64,000 bases of DNA from Cryptomeria japonica (lineage: Eukaryota > Streptophyta > Pinopsida > Cupressales > Cupressaceae). The stretch spans positions 211,000,744-211,064,743 of the forward strand of contig NC_081411.1 in assembly GCF_030272615.1 (NCBI RefSeq), written 5' to 3'. The position numbers and the translations under genes are program-made. The notes beneath the pieces are model-generated. The model ran no database searches. It had not been told where the DNA came from and saw nothing but the letters and a program-made list of their open reading frames with translations. Below, piece after piece: positions 34,410 through 46,762 of this stretch (its first letter is position 1; each line of letters begins with the position of its first letter).

Positions 34410-35100
34410 TTAGACCTGATATTTGTTTTCTTTATTTTCACTTTTGCGACTAGGATATTTGGCACCCACTTGATTGGAAGATGCGTTGCTGAAATTCTCG
34501 GTTAAAGTTGTTACGGGTTTGATTGCGTTAAGATATATAGATATGACATGGTCATTTGGAAAGGTATCAATAGTAGTATGTCCTTCATTTTCCCAATCAA
34601 TAAGCTCAAGGTAGATTAGAGGTAGGGGATCTTCAGGTTGGCATGTTTCAAGGGTTTCAAGGGTCATCATGAATGTATCAAAGTTTTCAATATGTATGTC
34701 GATTTCTAAAATGATACCCTCATAAAAATGACATCACGTAAAAAGTTCCTGATCGTCCTCGGTTAAGTCCAAGTTAGCCGAATATGATTCTAATTCAAGT
34801 GAACTAGTTCCTGACATTTGTCCTGCATACGTGAGAACTATATCGACTTATATATCCCCTTCAAAGAATTTTTCTTCAGCTGATTCTTCAGAGTGATATG
34901 AATCCCATTCCCATTCATTAGAATCTGTATCACTTGCAGCTTGTAGTCTACAGATTTGGTCATATAACATTTCTTCGGCTATACTTTTTCTTCTTTCATA
35001 TTCAACCTCTTCAGGACTGAGATTGAGTTTTGTCAACTTTTCTATGAGTTCTCCTGAACTTATATTAGCTTCTTTCTTGTTTTGATTGAGATTTAATGCT
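34410..35100 (-). pseudogene. Outer Tat linker between protease/G-patch and RT
   Basis: Two open pieces (34410-34670 and 34848-35036) correspond to 21100-21600 of the inner element (ENEGHTTIDTFPNDH; acidic stretch with SDTDSNEWEWDS). The sequence is acidic and probably unstructured. 35100-35247 is Lys-rich low-complexity in another frame. No known domain. Confidence 0.65.
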
Positions 35101-35246
35101 CCTTGAGAGATTTTTTATATTTTTTTCTCTTGTTGATTTGAAACTTGCTTCTTTTGCCATTTTGTGTTTGTTTGTGTTTGTTGCTTAACTGATTTTTCTT
35201 CCCTTTCAATTGCCAGTTGTTCTTGTCTATTTTCATATTCCTCTTG

Positions 35247-36190
35247 TTATTGACTAAAAGATGTGTCTTCCGGTATAGTGACTTGTCCATATCCCAAACC
35301 TATTTTGTCTGTAGTCTGTTGAGTATGAGGTTGAATAGGTTCTGAGATACCTTCTTTTCTTTTTCCTGTAGGGCCTATTCCAGTGTATCCCATCCTTCGA
35401 AGAATGTTGAATCCTTTTCCATATTTTTCTTGAGGTATTCTGATAATGTTGACCTTTTGTTGAACTTCTTCATCTTTGTATAGCCATTGTAACATATCTT
35501 TGTCTTTTGTCTCCTCTGATAAGGTTCCAACACTAATAAATGTTCCATCAAATATCGGAAGATGTTTCACAGTTGGTTGTTGTTTAGAGCTTGATGGTTT
35601 TCCCAAGGATTTAGGAGAAAGTGGTAATTGTGATATTGAGTATTCTCTATTCCCTCGATCTCTTAGCTGCATTTGTTTTTCCATACTTGATAGAATAGAG
35701 GCGAATGATTTTTCCTTGGATTGTGTGTTTGAAGATGTTGCTTCCCTATTATGAGGAACAATTACTTCCTGAGCCATTTTTAGATTGCTACAATATTGAA
35801 ATGGATTTGCATCTACAGATATTGTGATTTCTTGTCCTTCATAGGGAAATTTGACACATTGATGATAGGTTGATGGGACAACTTGCAAGTCATGTATCCA
35901 TGGTCTCCCTAGGAGAACATTATATGATAGGTCCAAGTCTAGAACTTGGCATGTTGTGTCTTTTTGTAGAGGTCCCACTCTGATTGGTAGTATCACAATT
36001 CCCTTGGAGGAACATTCTTCTTCATCATAGGGTTTTATAATGATCCTTTTCCGGACATCAACTGCATTTTCTGAATATCCTAAGGCACGAACAAGACTTA
36101 ATGAACAAATATTTAGGCCAACTCCACCATCTATTAAAACACGCTTGACTCATGTTTTGTGAATAAGGACTTCAATATGCAAAGGAGCAT
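35247..36190 (-). pseudogene. Outer Tat aspartic protease plus G-patch
   Basis: The protease active site reads VLIDGGVGLNICS on the minus strand at about 36095-36140, just after a TGA that separates it from the preceding gag-side frame (36150-36632). The frame continues with YNVLLGRPWI and runs open from 36140 to 35247. Near its end (about 35285-35420) is a Gly-rich stretch, GFNILRRMGYTGIGPTGKR...GLGYG, of the G-patch type, an RNA-binding motif also found behind some retroviral proteases. The inner element keeps the protease but not the G-patch. Confidence 0.78.
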
Positions 36191-37171
36191 TGTGAGGATG
36201 TTGCAAGGACATGTCATCTTTGTCAGTGAATGATAAGTAATGAGGGGTTGTGAGGTGTCCCACCATGGTTTGGAATTGATCAATATCAAGATCTTTGGAT
36301 ACTGTGGTATCTATTAATGCTCGTTCAAGAATCTCCTTGTGTGCAGGTGAAAGTTTTAAAAGCTCCAAGATGGATATTTGTGTGGGTGTTTTCTGCAATT
36401 GCTCCACTAGATTGTATTGTTTTGCTATAGTGGATGATGTGTTTGTTGTAGGACCCAGAAAAACAACTTTGGCTTTGCTTGTTGTGATAGCCTGAGCATG
36501 TTCTTTATTTTGTTTTTCTTTAACTACAATCACATTCACCATATTGTCATATGTATGAGCATAGTTTAGCTTTTCTTTACCCTTACCATTGTTTGTTGTT
36601 GATGACTCACCTTTCTCATAGTTTAGAAGCATATTTTAAAGGCAGTATGAGATTCATTTGTTGTATGTCCATCCACAGTTATTACGCCATTATCAATTAA
36701 GTCTTGTATGCCATGTTTCAAATTTTGACAATTATCTGTGAGATATCCCTTGTTTCGATGGAAATCACAATATTGATTATGATTCGACCAAGGTGGTTTG
36801 ATTTGAGGTTCATAGTTCCTTTCTTCTAGTAAAGTGATCAATTTGTTTACGAGAAGTGTCTTTAGTGTTGATTCATCAATGTTTGTGAATTTTCTTTGAA
36901 AGAAAGTTTTGATAGTTGCTCTTTGGTGATTGTTGTTTTGTTGTGCTACTGCTAAGTGAGTAGATAGGTTGAAATCTGGTTGCTTTGGTTTCACATTGTT
37001 GTTATCTACTATTCCATCATTGACGATATTTTGATTTCTATTACAAAACTTTGGCTTATCATTGTGATTGTTGTTATTTTTGTTGTTAGGAGGATGGACT
37101 CCTTCTGTGTATATTTTCAAATCACCCTTCTTTATCATGGCTTCTTCCATTCTGATTCCATTATCAACCAT
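36150..37171 (-). pseudogene. Outer Tat gag C-terminal part
   Basis: Two open pieces, 36623-37171 and 36150-36632, in different frames. The first contains QYCDFHRNKGYLTDNC followed by LKHGIQDLIDNGVI, the Cys/His pattern and helix common after Tat capsids. The second contains ILELLKLSPAHKEIL and leads into the protease. A frameshift near 36630 and a TGA at its end break the polyprotein. Confidence 0.75.
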
Positions 37172-37295
37172 TTTTCCAAAGCTTTGATTTCCTTTCTTTT
37201 TTAAGTAATAACAAATTTGATCATTTAAGTTGTCATATGTCTATTTTTTTGTACTCTGGAAATGTACAAGGATACCATGATGCTAGGCATCTCCA

Positions 37296-38279
37296 TCATT
37301 GTAAGAATGTCATGAAGGGTTCTCCACTTTTTTGTTTAGTGTTACATAGGTCAAACATTGTTACTTCATGTTGTATGTTGTAGGAGTATTGTGAAACAAA
37401 CTTATCCACCAACTCTGAAAATGATCTGATTCCAGGTATAAGTTTGGAGAACCATTCCATAGCTAGTCTAGGTAAGCTTTTCGGAAATAGTCTCATTAAG
37501 TAGGTATCCTCATGTGCAAACTCCATACTCATTGTGCAAAATTCTCGTATATGATCTTGACGATCAATGCTTCCATCATATTTTTCGTATCTTGGATTTT
37601 CAAAACCTATAGGAAATGGTATCATGTTTAGATTTTTGTTGAAAGGATAAGGACAGATTTCTTGAAGTGAGTATCGTCTAACATTTCCTCTTTGCATCTC
37701 TTGGATTTGTGTTTGCATTGCTTGTAGTTGTTGTGTGAGAGTCGTGATAGGATTATCAACATGATTTGTTCTTGCATGACCATGATTTTGCATTCTAGGA
37801 GGATTGGGATCTCTTCTTGTTTCATCTCTAGCTCTTCTTGTATCCTCATTGAATTGAATATTATTCAGAATTTCTACTTCATCTCTTCTAGGTATGTCGG
37901 TTTCTTCATTGATTGTGGTGTTATTGGGAATTGATGTGTCATTCATGCAGAGACCAAAGATGTCCTCATATTGTTCGTTATTAGGCGGAGGGTCACTTTT
38001 CTTTTGTGCCAATTTATTCACATCAAAATCTTGGGGAAGTGTAGCACCAGATTTGGCTAGCATTAAAAAGTATTTTTCTTTTTCTTCCTCCAACAATTTC
38101 TGCATAAATTTGTTGAATTGGGGATCTTTCTTGATGTCTCTGATGTTTTGTTCTATTATTTCTTCTTCAACTTGTATTTAATCTTCATGTTCCATGGTTA
38201 TATTCTCTTTGAATATGTTCAATGTTTCAATTTCAGTCTCTGCGATCCTTCGTTTCTGAGCTCTAGTTAGAACGGGCAT
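37296..38279 (-). pseudogene. Outer Tat gag capsid region
   Basis: The probable start is the ATG at 38279 (MPVLTRAQKRRIAETE), shared with the inner element. The frame is interrupted by one TAA at 38178-38180, then stays open to 37296 (about 327 codons in all). The core has AMEWFSKLIPGIRSFSELVD and FMTFLQ, matching the retrotransposon gag family. A Glu/Asn/Thr-rich stretch and a QLQAMQTQIQEM coil precede it. The inner element lacks this region. Confidence 0.87.
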
Positions 38280-40407
38280 ACACTTGTGTTATTTTGCTAG
38301 TATTAGATTGTCCAAAAGGTTGTTTTGATAAGTGATCAACAGTCAATTTCAAGGCAATAAAGTGATATGACACTAAAAGAGAATTCAAGTGTTTAAAAGT
38401 TTGCAAGTTTTTCGATCTTCGGTTTAGGAGTGCAATGGTGATGATTTGATAAGAACTAAGTCCAATAGGAACAATATATCCTACAATGTGGGACAAGATT
38501 ATCCCAACCAAATGTTTCAGTTTCATGATAAAGGATGATTGATCCTAATGAGAAACTATTTTTGAGTGATCAGTTTATCAAAGAGGGTGATAATGCACTT
38601 TGAGATGTTTAGATTTTAAACTTTTTGAGGGTGAGAACTTGAAAATATTGGGGTTTTTACCTTCTAGAGTCTGATTTGATGAGTGATAACTTGACCAAGC
38701 AAACCAAGAAGACAATCTGAGCACAGACTGACAGATAACAAGTGTTTATGTTTAGTACAAATTGATCAAGAAGAAATGACAAATCTGAAACAGACATGTA
38801 AGAAACAGCTTTGGACTGACAAATGCAGAGTTTTGTACGACAGGATATGCAACTTAGAACGACACAAGATATGAGTCTATATGACAAAGTAGAAGTTTTC
38901 ATGTAAAAATTAAAGGCTCGCATGACACACTTTTCTGAACCATACGATAAAATAGTTGACTCATACGACACAGAATGCTGATTTTATGCAAACAGGTTTG
39001 TATGACAGAGATCCTAACTTGTACGACAGATAACTAGACAAAGATAAAAAAAAAACTGTTTGGTTGAATTTTTGATAACTGAAGTTTAATGTTTTGTTTA
39101 TGTCTTCTAGTTTTTGGATGTCTAATTTGTTGATTTAGGGATGAATACACAGCAAACACATGATCTGATAAATGACTCCAAGAATGCTAAACCCTAAGGA
39201 AGCTGGGTAAGAATGAAAACCTTTGCTTGCTGACTTAGGTACACACCCAATAGCTAATTAGAATATGGCTGCTGAGTCTCACGCAATGGATTTTCATTGT
39301 CGTATTATCCGACTCCAAATGCTAATGGGGTATGATATGGCAAGTGTCCTGGGAGAGTTACTATCTCTCTTGCACAAATATTATCACCCTTTCGAAGGTT
39401 AATCAAGTAGCTTCTATTTTAATCAGGACTAGTAAGGGATCCGTTCAACGCGTCGGGGTATAAACTCAATTTAGAGGTCTCCCAACCTTGAAAACCAAGG
39501 TTTGATATACCCAAAGGTACGGAGGAGAGCTATTCCCGAGCACTATCATTGCTTTGATTTTCATCAAAAACACATTTATTTTATAGTGGGTTGGATTACT
39601 TGGCATTAGCCATTCCCACTTAGGTCATTCCCCTCTCATCGGCCTTAATGACTAAGAGTTATTACTCCTCGGGAGGGCAGGCCTGCTAAAGAAATGCACT
39701 AATGAAAGCAAAATATGATTCTATCTTTCTGATCGCCTAAGAAAGGTGAGAGCATACTCGCCTATCATCAAAAGCACGAAATACATGATTGTTCATTTCC
39801 TTTAGCAAAATTGAAGTGTGCCTAGAAAACTTTAATGAATACACAAGCTTTAGTTGAATTCATAGGCAACCTACAAAATAGATCCATTAGTAGTCATTTG
39901 TGTTTTGAATTATGTCTTTGACAAGCATCCTACAAAACTCGTTAGGCTGCCAAAATCTCATAAATAGATCAGAGTTAGTGTTAGAAAATCTCGGATTAAA
40001 ACCAAAAAACCCTAAAATGCAGTCTGTTAAAAATTACAGAGACAGAGACTCGTATGACACAATTTTCCACTTGGTATGACAGAACTTTAGATTTCACATA
40101 GAGACCAAAATGAACTCATACAACATAGAATTTAGTAGCTAGAAATTCATACGACATGCATTTATATCTCATATGCCATACAAAATGAGCTCTTACAACA
40201 TAGGATTTAACTAGCCAAAAATTCATACGACATGAATTTATACCTTATATGACAGAGAAAATGAGCTCATATTCCATAGGATTAGACTTCACCCTAGACT
40301 AAAAGGAAGTTTGTACGAGCTAGAAAAGCAACTCGTACGACTTTCTAAACCAGAGCCGAACAGAGATGAAGTTTGCTGAAGACTAAGAAGCCAAAAATGA
40401 TGATTCT
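38280..40407 (-). other. Outer Tat 5' leader with minisatellites
   Basis: Between PBS and gag. Two arrays of a roughly 21-23-bp unit built on ATACGACA / GTACGACAG lie at about 38740-39050 and 40020-40345, on either side of a block (39180-39800) homologous to 17815-18480 of the inner element. The period matches the inner arrays but the unit sequence is different. ORFs here (38657-38971, 40289-40474) are not conserved between the two copies. Confidence 0.7.
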
Positions 40408-40429
40408 GGCCCCACGGTGGGCACCAAAA
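40408..40429 (-). promoter_or_regulatory. Outer Tat primer binding site
   Basis: The minus strand reads TTTTGGTGCCCACCGTGGGG then CC, directly after the 5' LTR end (...GCATGACA). It is the same site as in the inner element with three differences. Confidence 0.72.
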
Positions 40430-41436
40430 TGTCATGCTTTGTGAAGTGTACCTATACTTGCAACCACAATGCACTTAATAAATCATTACAAGCATGGTTA
40501 GAAGATTTAGTAAAACCATAGCTAATCGACTTATTGCCTCCTAGTAAATGTGAGTATGAAAAATGCTCTCAGATCTAATTATGCATACTCCAGTGACTTG
40601 ACTACACTTAGATGGAGGATTTGAATGATGAAAATGCATGATCTAGTAAGAATATCATGATTAAGCTATATGAGTTCATGATTGATCTAGAAAATAAGCT
40701 AGAATGAAAATGCAATTAAGCTACAATTGAACATGATAACATTGTTAAAATGATAAACTATAAACTAGATGTCTATAGTAACAATGCATAAGATGAGATG
40801 AAATTGGGACCCATATTGCTCCAAAATGAGGTCTATTTATAGGATTTCCCAACGCTAGGGGTGGGGTGGCAAGAATCAACGGTCAAGATTGATCTGAAGA
40901 TATCAATGGTTAAATTGGAGGAGGTTGGCAAAGGGGTTGGATTAAAGGGAACATCTATCATCTCTATGGAGACAAGTGTCAAGAGGCTTCTAGAAGAGAG
41001 TGGATGAAAGGGAACACTTAATGACAAGTGTCACAAAGCTTCTAGAAGAGGTTGGATGAAAGGGGACATGTGGGTAGGTATATTGGGTTAGGTTTAGGAG
41101 TGGTCAGGTTTAGGAGTGGTAGAAGTTAGGAGAATTTGAATTTAAAAATTCAAATAATAGGAAAAGATAATTAATTTCAACAACTCATAATTGATTTGTT
41201 TTAATTAATTAGGGAATTAGAAGAAATGAATTTGGATGGAGGGAATTAATTAATTTGAATTACTTAATCAAAGGGTTGAAATGAACCTATTAAATAAATC
41301 CTTAGATTTATTAATAAGTAGATGAAAGGGAGTATATAATCAAATTATCGATGAATTCAATTAAATTGGGAAGGGAGATTAATTAAATAATTTCTTATTT
41401 AATTAATTATCTTCAGACCATTTTTAGGTGTATACA
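40430..41436 (-). repeat. Outer Tat 5' LTR (complete, 1007 bp)
   Basis: On the minus strand it begins TGTATACACCTAAAAATGG at 41436 and ends GCATGACA at 40430. Its terminal ~100 bp is nearly identical to the start of the inner LTR, which shows the two are one family. It includes a minus-strand TATAAATA at 40834-40841. Confidence 0.93.
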
Positions 41437-41492
41437 GATTGATTTTGCAACTTTGAAATATTCAGGAACATTTATTCAAGGTGGTGCTATAT

Positions 41493-42130
41493 GTTGTGAC
41501 GTTTTCACACATCGCCCCATTGCAAAAGGGGACCCCCACTTTTTTAAGAATAGTTGTAACTAAAGTGTCTTACTTTAGCATAGTTTAGATTTAGGCATGG
41601 TGATACATCGCGGTTAGATTTTACATAAATCATGATTCTTTTTTACATACACCATGCTTTGCTTTTACATACGTTGTGCTTCACTTTCACATATGTCATG
41701 CTTTCCTTTTACATACATCGTGCTTCATCATCACGCGACGCCTTCACATGTTGCATTTGCACCTTGCTTTCAAATACAACACGCATTATCATCACATGCT
41801 AAATCTATGCATTTCTCTCACAAATGTTGTGCATTGCTATCACGTAATGATGTCTCCTTTATCTTGTGCTTCACCTTCGTATCATTGTCGCATTGTTGTT
41901 TCACTTCACCTTCACATCGGTGTTGCGCAGTGATGTCGCATTATTGTTGTACTTCGCCTTCATGTTACCATCACACATCACTATCATGCATTGCTTGCAC
42001 ACATTGCATTGTACTTACTGGCGCTTAGTGGTCATGCATTGCCTTTGCGCATCATTTTCATACCCTCATCACGCATTTATCTTGCACTTATCATGCATTT
42101 TTAAATATATTGTGTGAATCATTTGCGCTT
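41493..42130 (+). repeat. Candidate LTR start with 22-bp minisatellite
   Basis: TGTTGTGACGTTTTCACACA at 41493 looks like the start of another LTR, with GACCCCCAC shortly after; the preceding bases are only weakly purine-rich. From about 41640 to 42130 a degenerate 22-bp unit, TTTTACATACATCGTGCTTC, repeats many times. It produces overlapping His/Cys-rich frames (41654-42028, 41676-41933) that resemble zinc-finger proteins only superficially. Confidence 0.45.
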
Positions 42131-43419
42131 ATGTGACAACATTGCACTCATCGTGACTTACTCATACACGTCACACATTGCAGACTTAATTAATCAATGA
42201 AGAAGCATAAGAGGTACCAACATCACAAGATGAAGATCCACAATAAATACAATAGAGAAAAATGATTATGCCTGGTGAGTGCTTTACGAGAACTATCTAC
42301 CACATTTGCATTGCATGACATATCCTCACGTCATGATCAACATGATGACTCAAGGAGTCGATGAAGAGATATTTACTGAAACACATTTGGATGTAGCTCA
42401 CAAGAACCAAGACGAGTAACTCATAAATTTCTAAGAAAGACTCAACATACCCCATTGGGATCGATTCAAAGATATTTAATGAAGGTGCTGAGCTCAATTA
42501 CATTTGGCAGTTTGAAGAATTTGAAAGAGGGTGTTCAATGATTCTATTCCCACATTTTAACTAGGCACAATGCAAGCCACTAAATCTATGCCTTATGTTA
42601 TTTGTTGGATCAATATGCACCATTCAAATTCAAGCTCACAAAGTTTGAAGCCTCATGCAAAGGCATTATTGATCACATTTGATGGTAGTCACTCATCAAC
42701 CGGATATAAAGGGTGTAAAGATTGAAGCAATTCCAATTTGTACCAAGTAAGTGACCATTTAATACATGTTGTGGTCATTTACAAAGGTATTGCATTTCAT
42801 ATGGTATGGTAAAAGGTAAATTAAAGTGTTCATTTAATGAACGATGCAAAGAATTCATGAAAGGCACCCAAATGCCATTAATGAGGGTGGCGATTAGATC
42901 GTATTAGACTCCCAATGAAGCAACTCAACTAGTCACATTTACCAATCTAAATGAGACCATCGAATAAATAGCAAGGGTCATGATTTTTCAAATTTGAAAA
43001 CTATTCAATGTAAGTCGTCGGTGCATTGTGATAGGAATTGTTATAAGTTTGAACTTAGTCATTTCATTGATTGAATTTAAATCGATGTTCCTTGCACACA
43101 TGTGAATCATCCAAGCCAATACATTACACCATCAAGCTAAGGTGATACTAAATAGTTAGAGTTATCAGCAATCGTATTTAAGATCAAGGTATAGGGCAAT
43201 TTCATTGTCTTTATCAGAAAATTTTATTCAGCAATCATCAACACACATATGCTACCTATTGGTGAATTTCATCAACATACTTCATCGACAATTTAAGATA
43301 GTGATTCCAACATAGGGAGATTCATAATTGAAGATTATGATCTTTGACAACTTTGGAGATGCAGTGAATTAGGTGCACAATATTGGTAAGGATGTGACTT
43401 CAAATTAGCATTGTTGAGC
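42131..43419. other. Noncoding sequence of retroelement character
   Basis: No frame of interest and no clear repeat. A GATATTTA-type phrase occurs twice (GATATTTACTGAAACACATT near 42369 and AGATATTTAATG near 42472). I cannot assign it. Confidence 0.4.
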
Positions 43420-44696
43420 ATAATAAATTCACCCCAAAGCACCACAATTCTACTTTTCTAGTGAATGCACTCATAAGATCCTTTATACATTGTAAAGTGG
43501 AAAATTGAACCCTAGGGGATTCCCCACCTAGGAGAGAGAAAAGAAGTCTCTAGGATGGTTTTCACTTGGAGGAAATTTACATTCAAAAGAGGGGCTTGAA
43601 TCTACTAGATCCAAATCCAAGATAAACAAGGATGTGAATTCCAAGTAGATTTCAAGGGTGGAAGAGTGATTCTCCCTCTTTTGTAAATGAGAAAGTTGAC
43701 TTGTTCACTATGTAGAAAAGAGAGAGAAAGAGAGTGAAATGAGGAGCTATTAGTTTAGGATCGTGTTGCAATTTCATATCTAAGCTACTTAGAATGATAA
43801 GGATCTTCCCTTCAAGTTTAGAGAAAATTCGTTGGGACCATGGCAAAAGTGTACACGGTCCTCCAAAAAGTCCACGAAATGAAAAGGGATTTTATGCCTC
43901 TGTAAGTGGTATCCAAATCTGAAAATATTGTTGCGCACCTACAACCTACACACAAAAAAGAAAGGGAGAAGGGTTGTGGATAGGGGTTTGCCTCAGTCAA
44001 ACCCTGGTTGAGGAATCAACCTTGAAAGAAAGTAATTGTAAATGTTGAAATGTCAATAATGAAATTGTATACCTTGTAGATCTACAATTTGTTGATGATG
44101 GTTGCTTTGCTTCTTGAATGTAATCACAAATGTTGCATGAAATGGTATGTACAATGACAAAACCTTAACACACACATGCTTGCAAATGAATGTTGTAATG
44201 TTTCACCAATGGATGAATGAAGAAGACTTGAATGCTTGATAATGATGATGGAGGCTGCCTAGCTTGAACTTCACCTCTTATGTATTTCATGTATATCATC
44301 CTTATATCATGCATTTCCTTGTCTATCCATATGAGAGTACCAACTCCCTTTTATACATGTCGAGAGGATTAATTCATCTTACCTAAGGTCAACATCGAGC
44401 AAATTTGGGATCTCAAAGTGCAGATAGGGTCGTGGGGACCTATCTTGGGGCCACCCTAAGAGGGTGGGATAGGGGCACCACGTCCCTATCCAATGGGGAC
44501 AAGGGCACCACACCACTATCCTGCCCTATCTTGGGGCCCAAATAGGGTCCTGAGGCTATCTCGGGGATCAAACAGGAAGGGGTTCAAGGGGTGAAAATAT
44601 AGAAAGAGGTCTTGGTTGGAGAAGAAGATGTCATTGCCAAGGTGAGGACCTAAAAAATGGTTAAAATTGAAAGGGTCACAATTTTATGACACTACA
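43420..44696 (-). repeat. Probable gypsy LTR, minus strand (distal end uncertain)
   Basis: On the minus strand it starts TGTAGTGTCATAAAATTGTG at 44696, right behind a purine tract (44697-44712), as a 3' LTR should. The start resembles the TGTAGTGTCATAAAATTG class seen in plant gypsy LTRs. The far end near 43420 is a guess. It contains several AGATAGGGCCC-like phrases at 44400-44560. Confidence 0.5.
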
Positions 44697-46762
44697 TTTA
44701 GCCCCCACTTTAGCAGGAGTATGACCTATGCAAATACTCTCAATAAAGTAGAAGAAAGGGAGAGATGAAGATAAGAGTTTTGGAGTAATATCACAAGAAG
44801 TATAAGACATCACTAATCTTGAGGAACAAAACCCCCAATCTTGGGATCTTAACTCACTAACACATATGCAAGAACACACAAAAAAGGAACAAGACACACA
44901 AACAAAACAAAGCGCAAAATAAACAAGACAAAAACAAGACACAAGATAACAAACCAATTAGCCGAAGAGACCTCTATACTTAGATGTCTCAACAACTACT
45001 TAAAAAACAAAAAAAAATGCCACCACATAAACACAAGTGGTCACATAAAAGAGAAAATCTGACATCATCCATGAACCATTATTAGTAAAAATATGAGCTC
45101 ATGAGAGGAAGGAGAGAAAAGACATGAATACACACTTTGGTTATCCATGAGAAGAAAGGAGAACAAGAGAGAAACTATGGATATATCACCCCTAAAACTA
45201 GGCAATTTGTGGAGAAAAGGACATAGAAATATAGCCCCCAGAGTCTATCTAGGTGATCTATGTAAGGGAAGAGAGTGAGAACACCATTAGTTCCTCCCAA
45301 CCTCAAGCGTGTGTGTGTGCAAGTGAGGTTCGAGGCACCTCATAGGAGTCTATGCTCAAGTATGCTATAAATTGTGTAGAATTTATAGTATAAGTGTCAA
45401 GAAAGGTGTTACATCTCGCTCTAAGAGTTTGTGCTTTGGTTTCGAGAATAATCACTCTTCATAAGAGAAAAGTGGCATCATTTGTCTCTAAGATTTTGTG
45501 CTCTAGTTCCAAAAATAACCCACTCTACAAGAAAAGAAGAAGTGGAGAAATCTTTCTATAAGAATCTGTACTCTGGTTCTGATAATGACCCACTGTAAAA
45601 GGAAAAAGAAGTGTCATCTCTCTCTAAGAGTCTGTGCTCTAGTTCCAAGAATGACCCACTGTACAAGAGAAAAGTGACGACATCTTTCTCTAAGAGTCTG
45701 TGGTCTAGTTCCAAGAATGTCCCACTGTACAATGCACGAGAGAAGTATAGTACAAAGGAGCAGTGTAGATTCCCCCCCATTAAGATGTCAACATAGGTTG
45801 ATATCTTAAGGAAAATAGAACAAGGATACCTACCTTTATCACAAAGAAGATATACGCTATGCAACAATGTCATAAATCCAAGCAAGAGAGGGAATACTCT
45901 TCAAGGAAGGATAAGATAGTTGAAAAGAAATATCTTGTTGTTAGTGTAAAGGAGATCCTTGGAGGATAAGAGATCTTTTTTCAAAAAGACATCTTCCTCC
46001 AAGAAGAGTTGTCTTAGACAAATATAACATCCTCTATAATAAAGAAAAGAAGAGAACAAGAATTTGATCCTTCGTTGCATTGCTAGGTCAAAGAGATTCT
46101 TGATGAAAGATGACACACTTTTAGCCCTATTGAGGATGAGTGGATTTAGTATAGATGCACATTACCAAGTGTGAAAGAGTTTGTAGTCAATGAATTACAC
46201 CTCTTGTATAAGAGAGGATCCCTAAGCAAGACAACCAACAATTACACACGAGGAATGTGATCAAGTAATAAAAATCACACCATCCACCAAAATAGGGAAA
46301 AGTATATTCTTAGAGGAAGAGAGAGAGAGGGATGATTTCCCCCCAAGTGTAGGGACAATTAGAAGAACTTACACAATCTTCTAGAGATAAATTAAGCATA
46401 ATCAAATGCACAATGCACTTTCATGAATTCATGGAAGGAAAGGCATTAGTGCATATAAAAGGCATGTCTCAAGAAGTGGTAATCTTTGAAATGAGAAAAG
46501 AAAAAAGTATCACATATTCCCCAAGGGGATTAATCATAAAACCATACCATTGTAATAAATGATAATCACATATGAAAAATGCAGCCCCTAAAGGAAATAG
46601 TGATATATGACATAAAAAGAAGGAGAAAGGAAAGAAAATCCTTGTCCCCTAAGTGAGGAGAACATGGAGAAACATTACACATCTTCTGATGGTGATTATT
46701 TTCAAGCAATGTACCTTCCTAATGTAACAAATCCTCTCAAGGAAGAGATACATACTTCTCAA
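44697..46762 (-). other. 3' internal region of minus-strand gypsy element, noncoding
   Basis: Starts with the purine tract GTGGGGGCTAAA (minus strand). No coding domain is readable; most of the plus strand is GA-rich. At 45418-45745 are five copies of a 66-70-bp unit with the landmark TCTAAGAGTCTGTGCTC, at about 45422, 45489, 45559, 45625 and 45691. Confidence 0.55.

Larger units (their letters stand above)
15739..41436 (-). mobile_element. Outer Ty3/gypsy Tat-type element, split by a nested copy
   Basis: Read on the minus strand: 5' LTR 40430-41436, PBS 40408-40429, long leader with minisatellites, gag, protease with G-patch, RT, RNase H, a second archaeal-type RNase H, integrase, polypurine tract 29081-29094 and 3' LTR 28385-29080 plus 15739-16070. 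RT before integrase and the extra RNase H define the Tat branch of Ty3/gypsy. Flanks are AATTG (15734-15738) and GATTG (41437-41441), a target duplication with one mismatch. Many stops and frameshifts make this copy non-autonomous. The internal region is about 11.3 kb. Confidence 0.92.

Noticed and set aside
41654-42117. Cys/His-rich ORFs as zinc-finger or metal-binding proteins
   Set aside because: Overlapping frames all arise from a degenerate 22-bp repeat; no regular zinc-finger spacing is kept.
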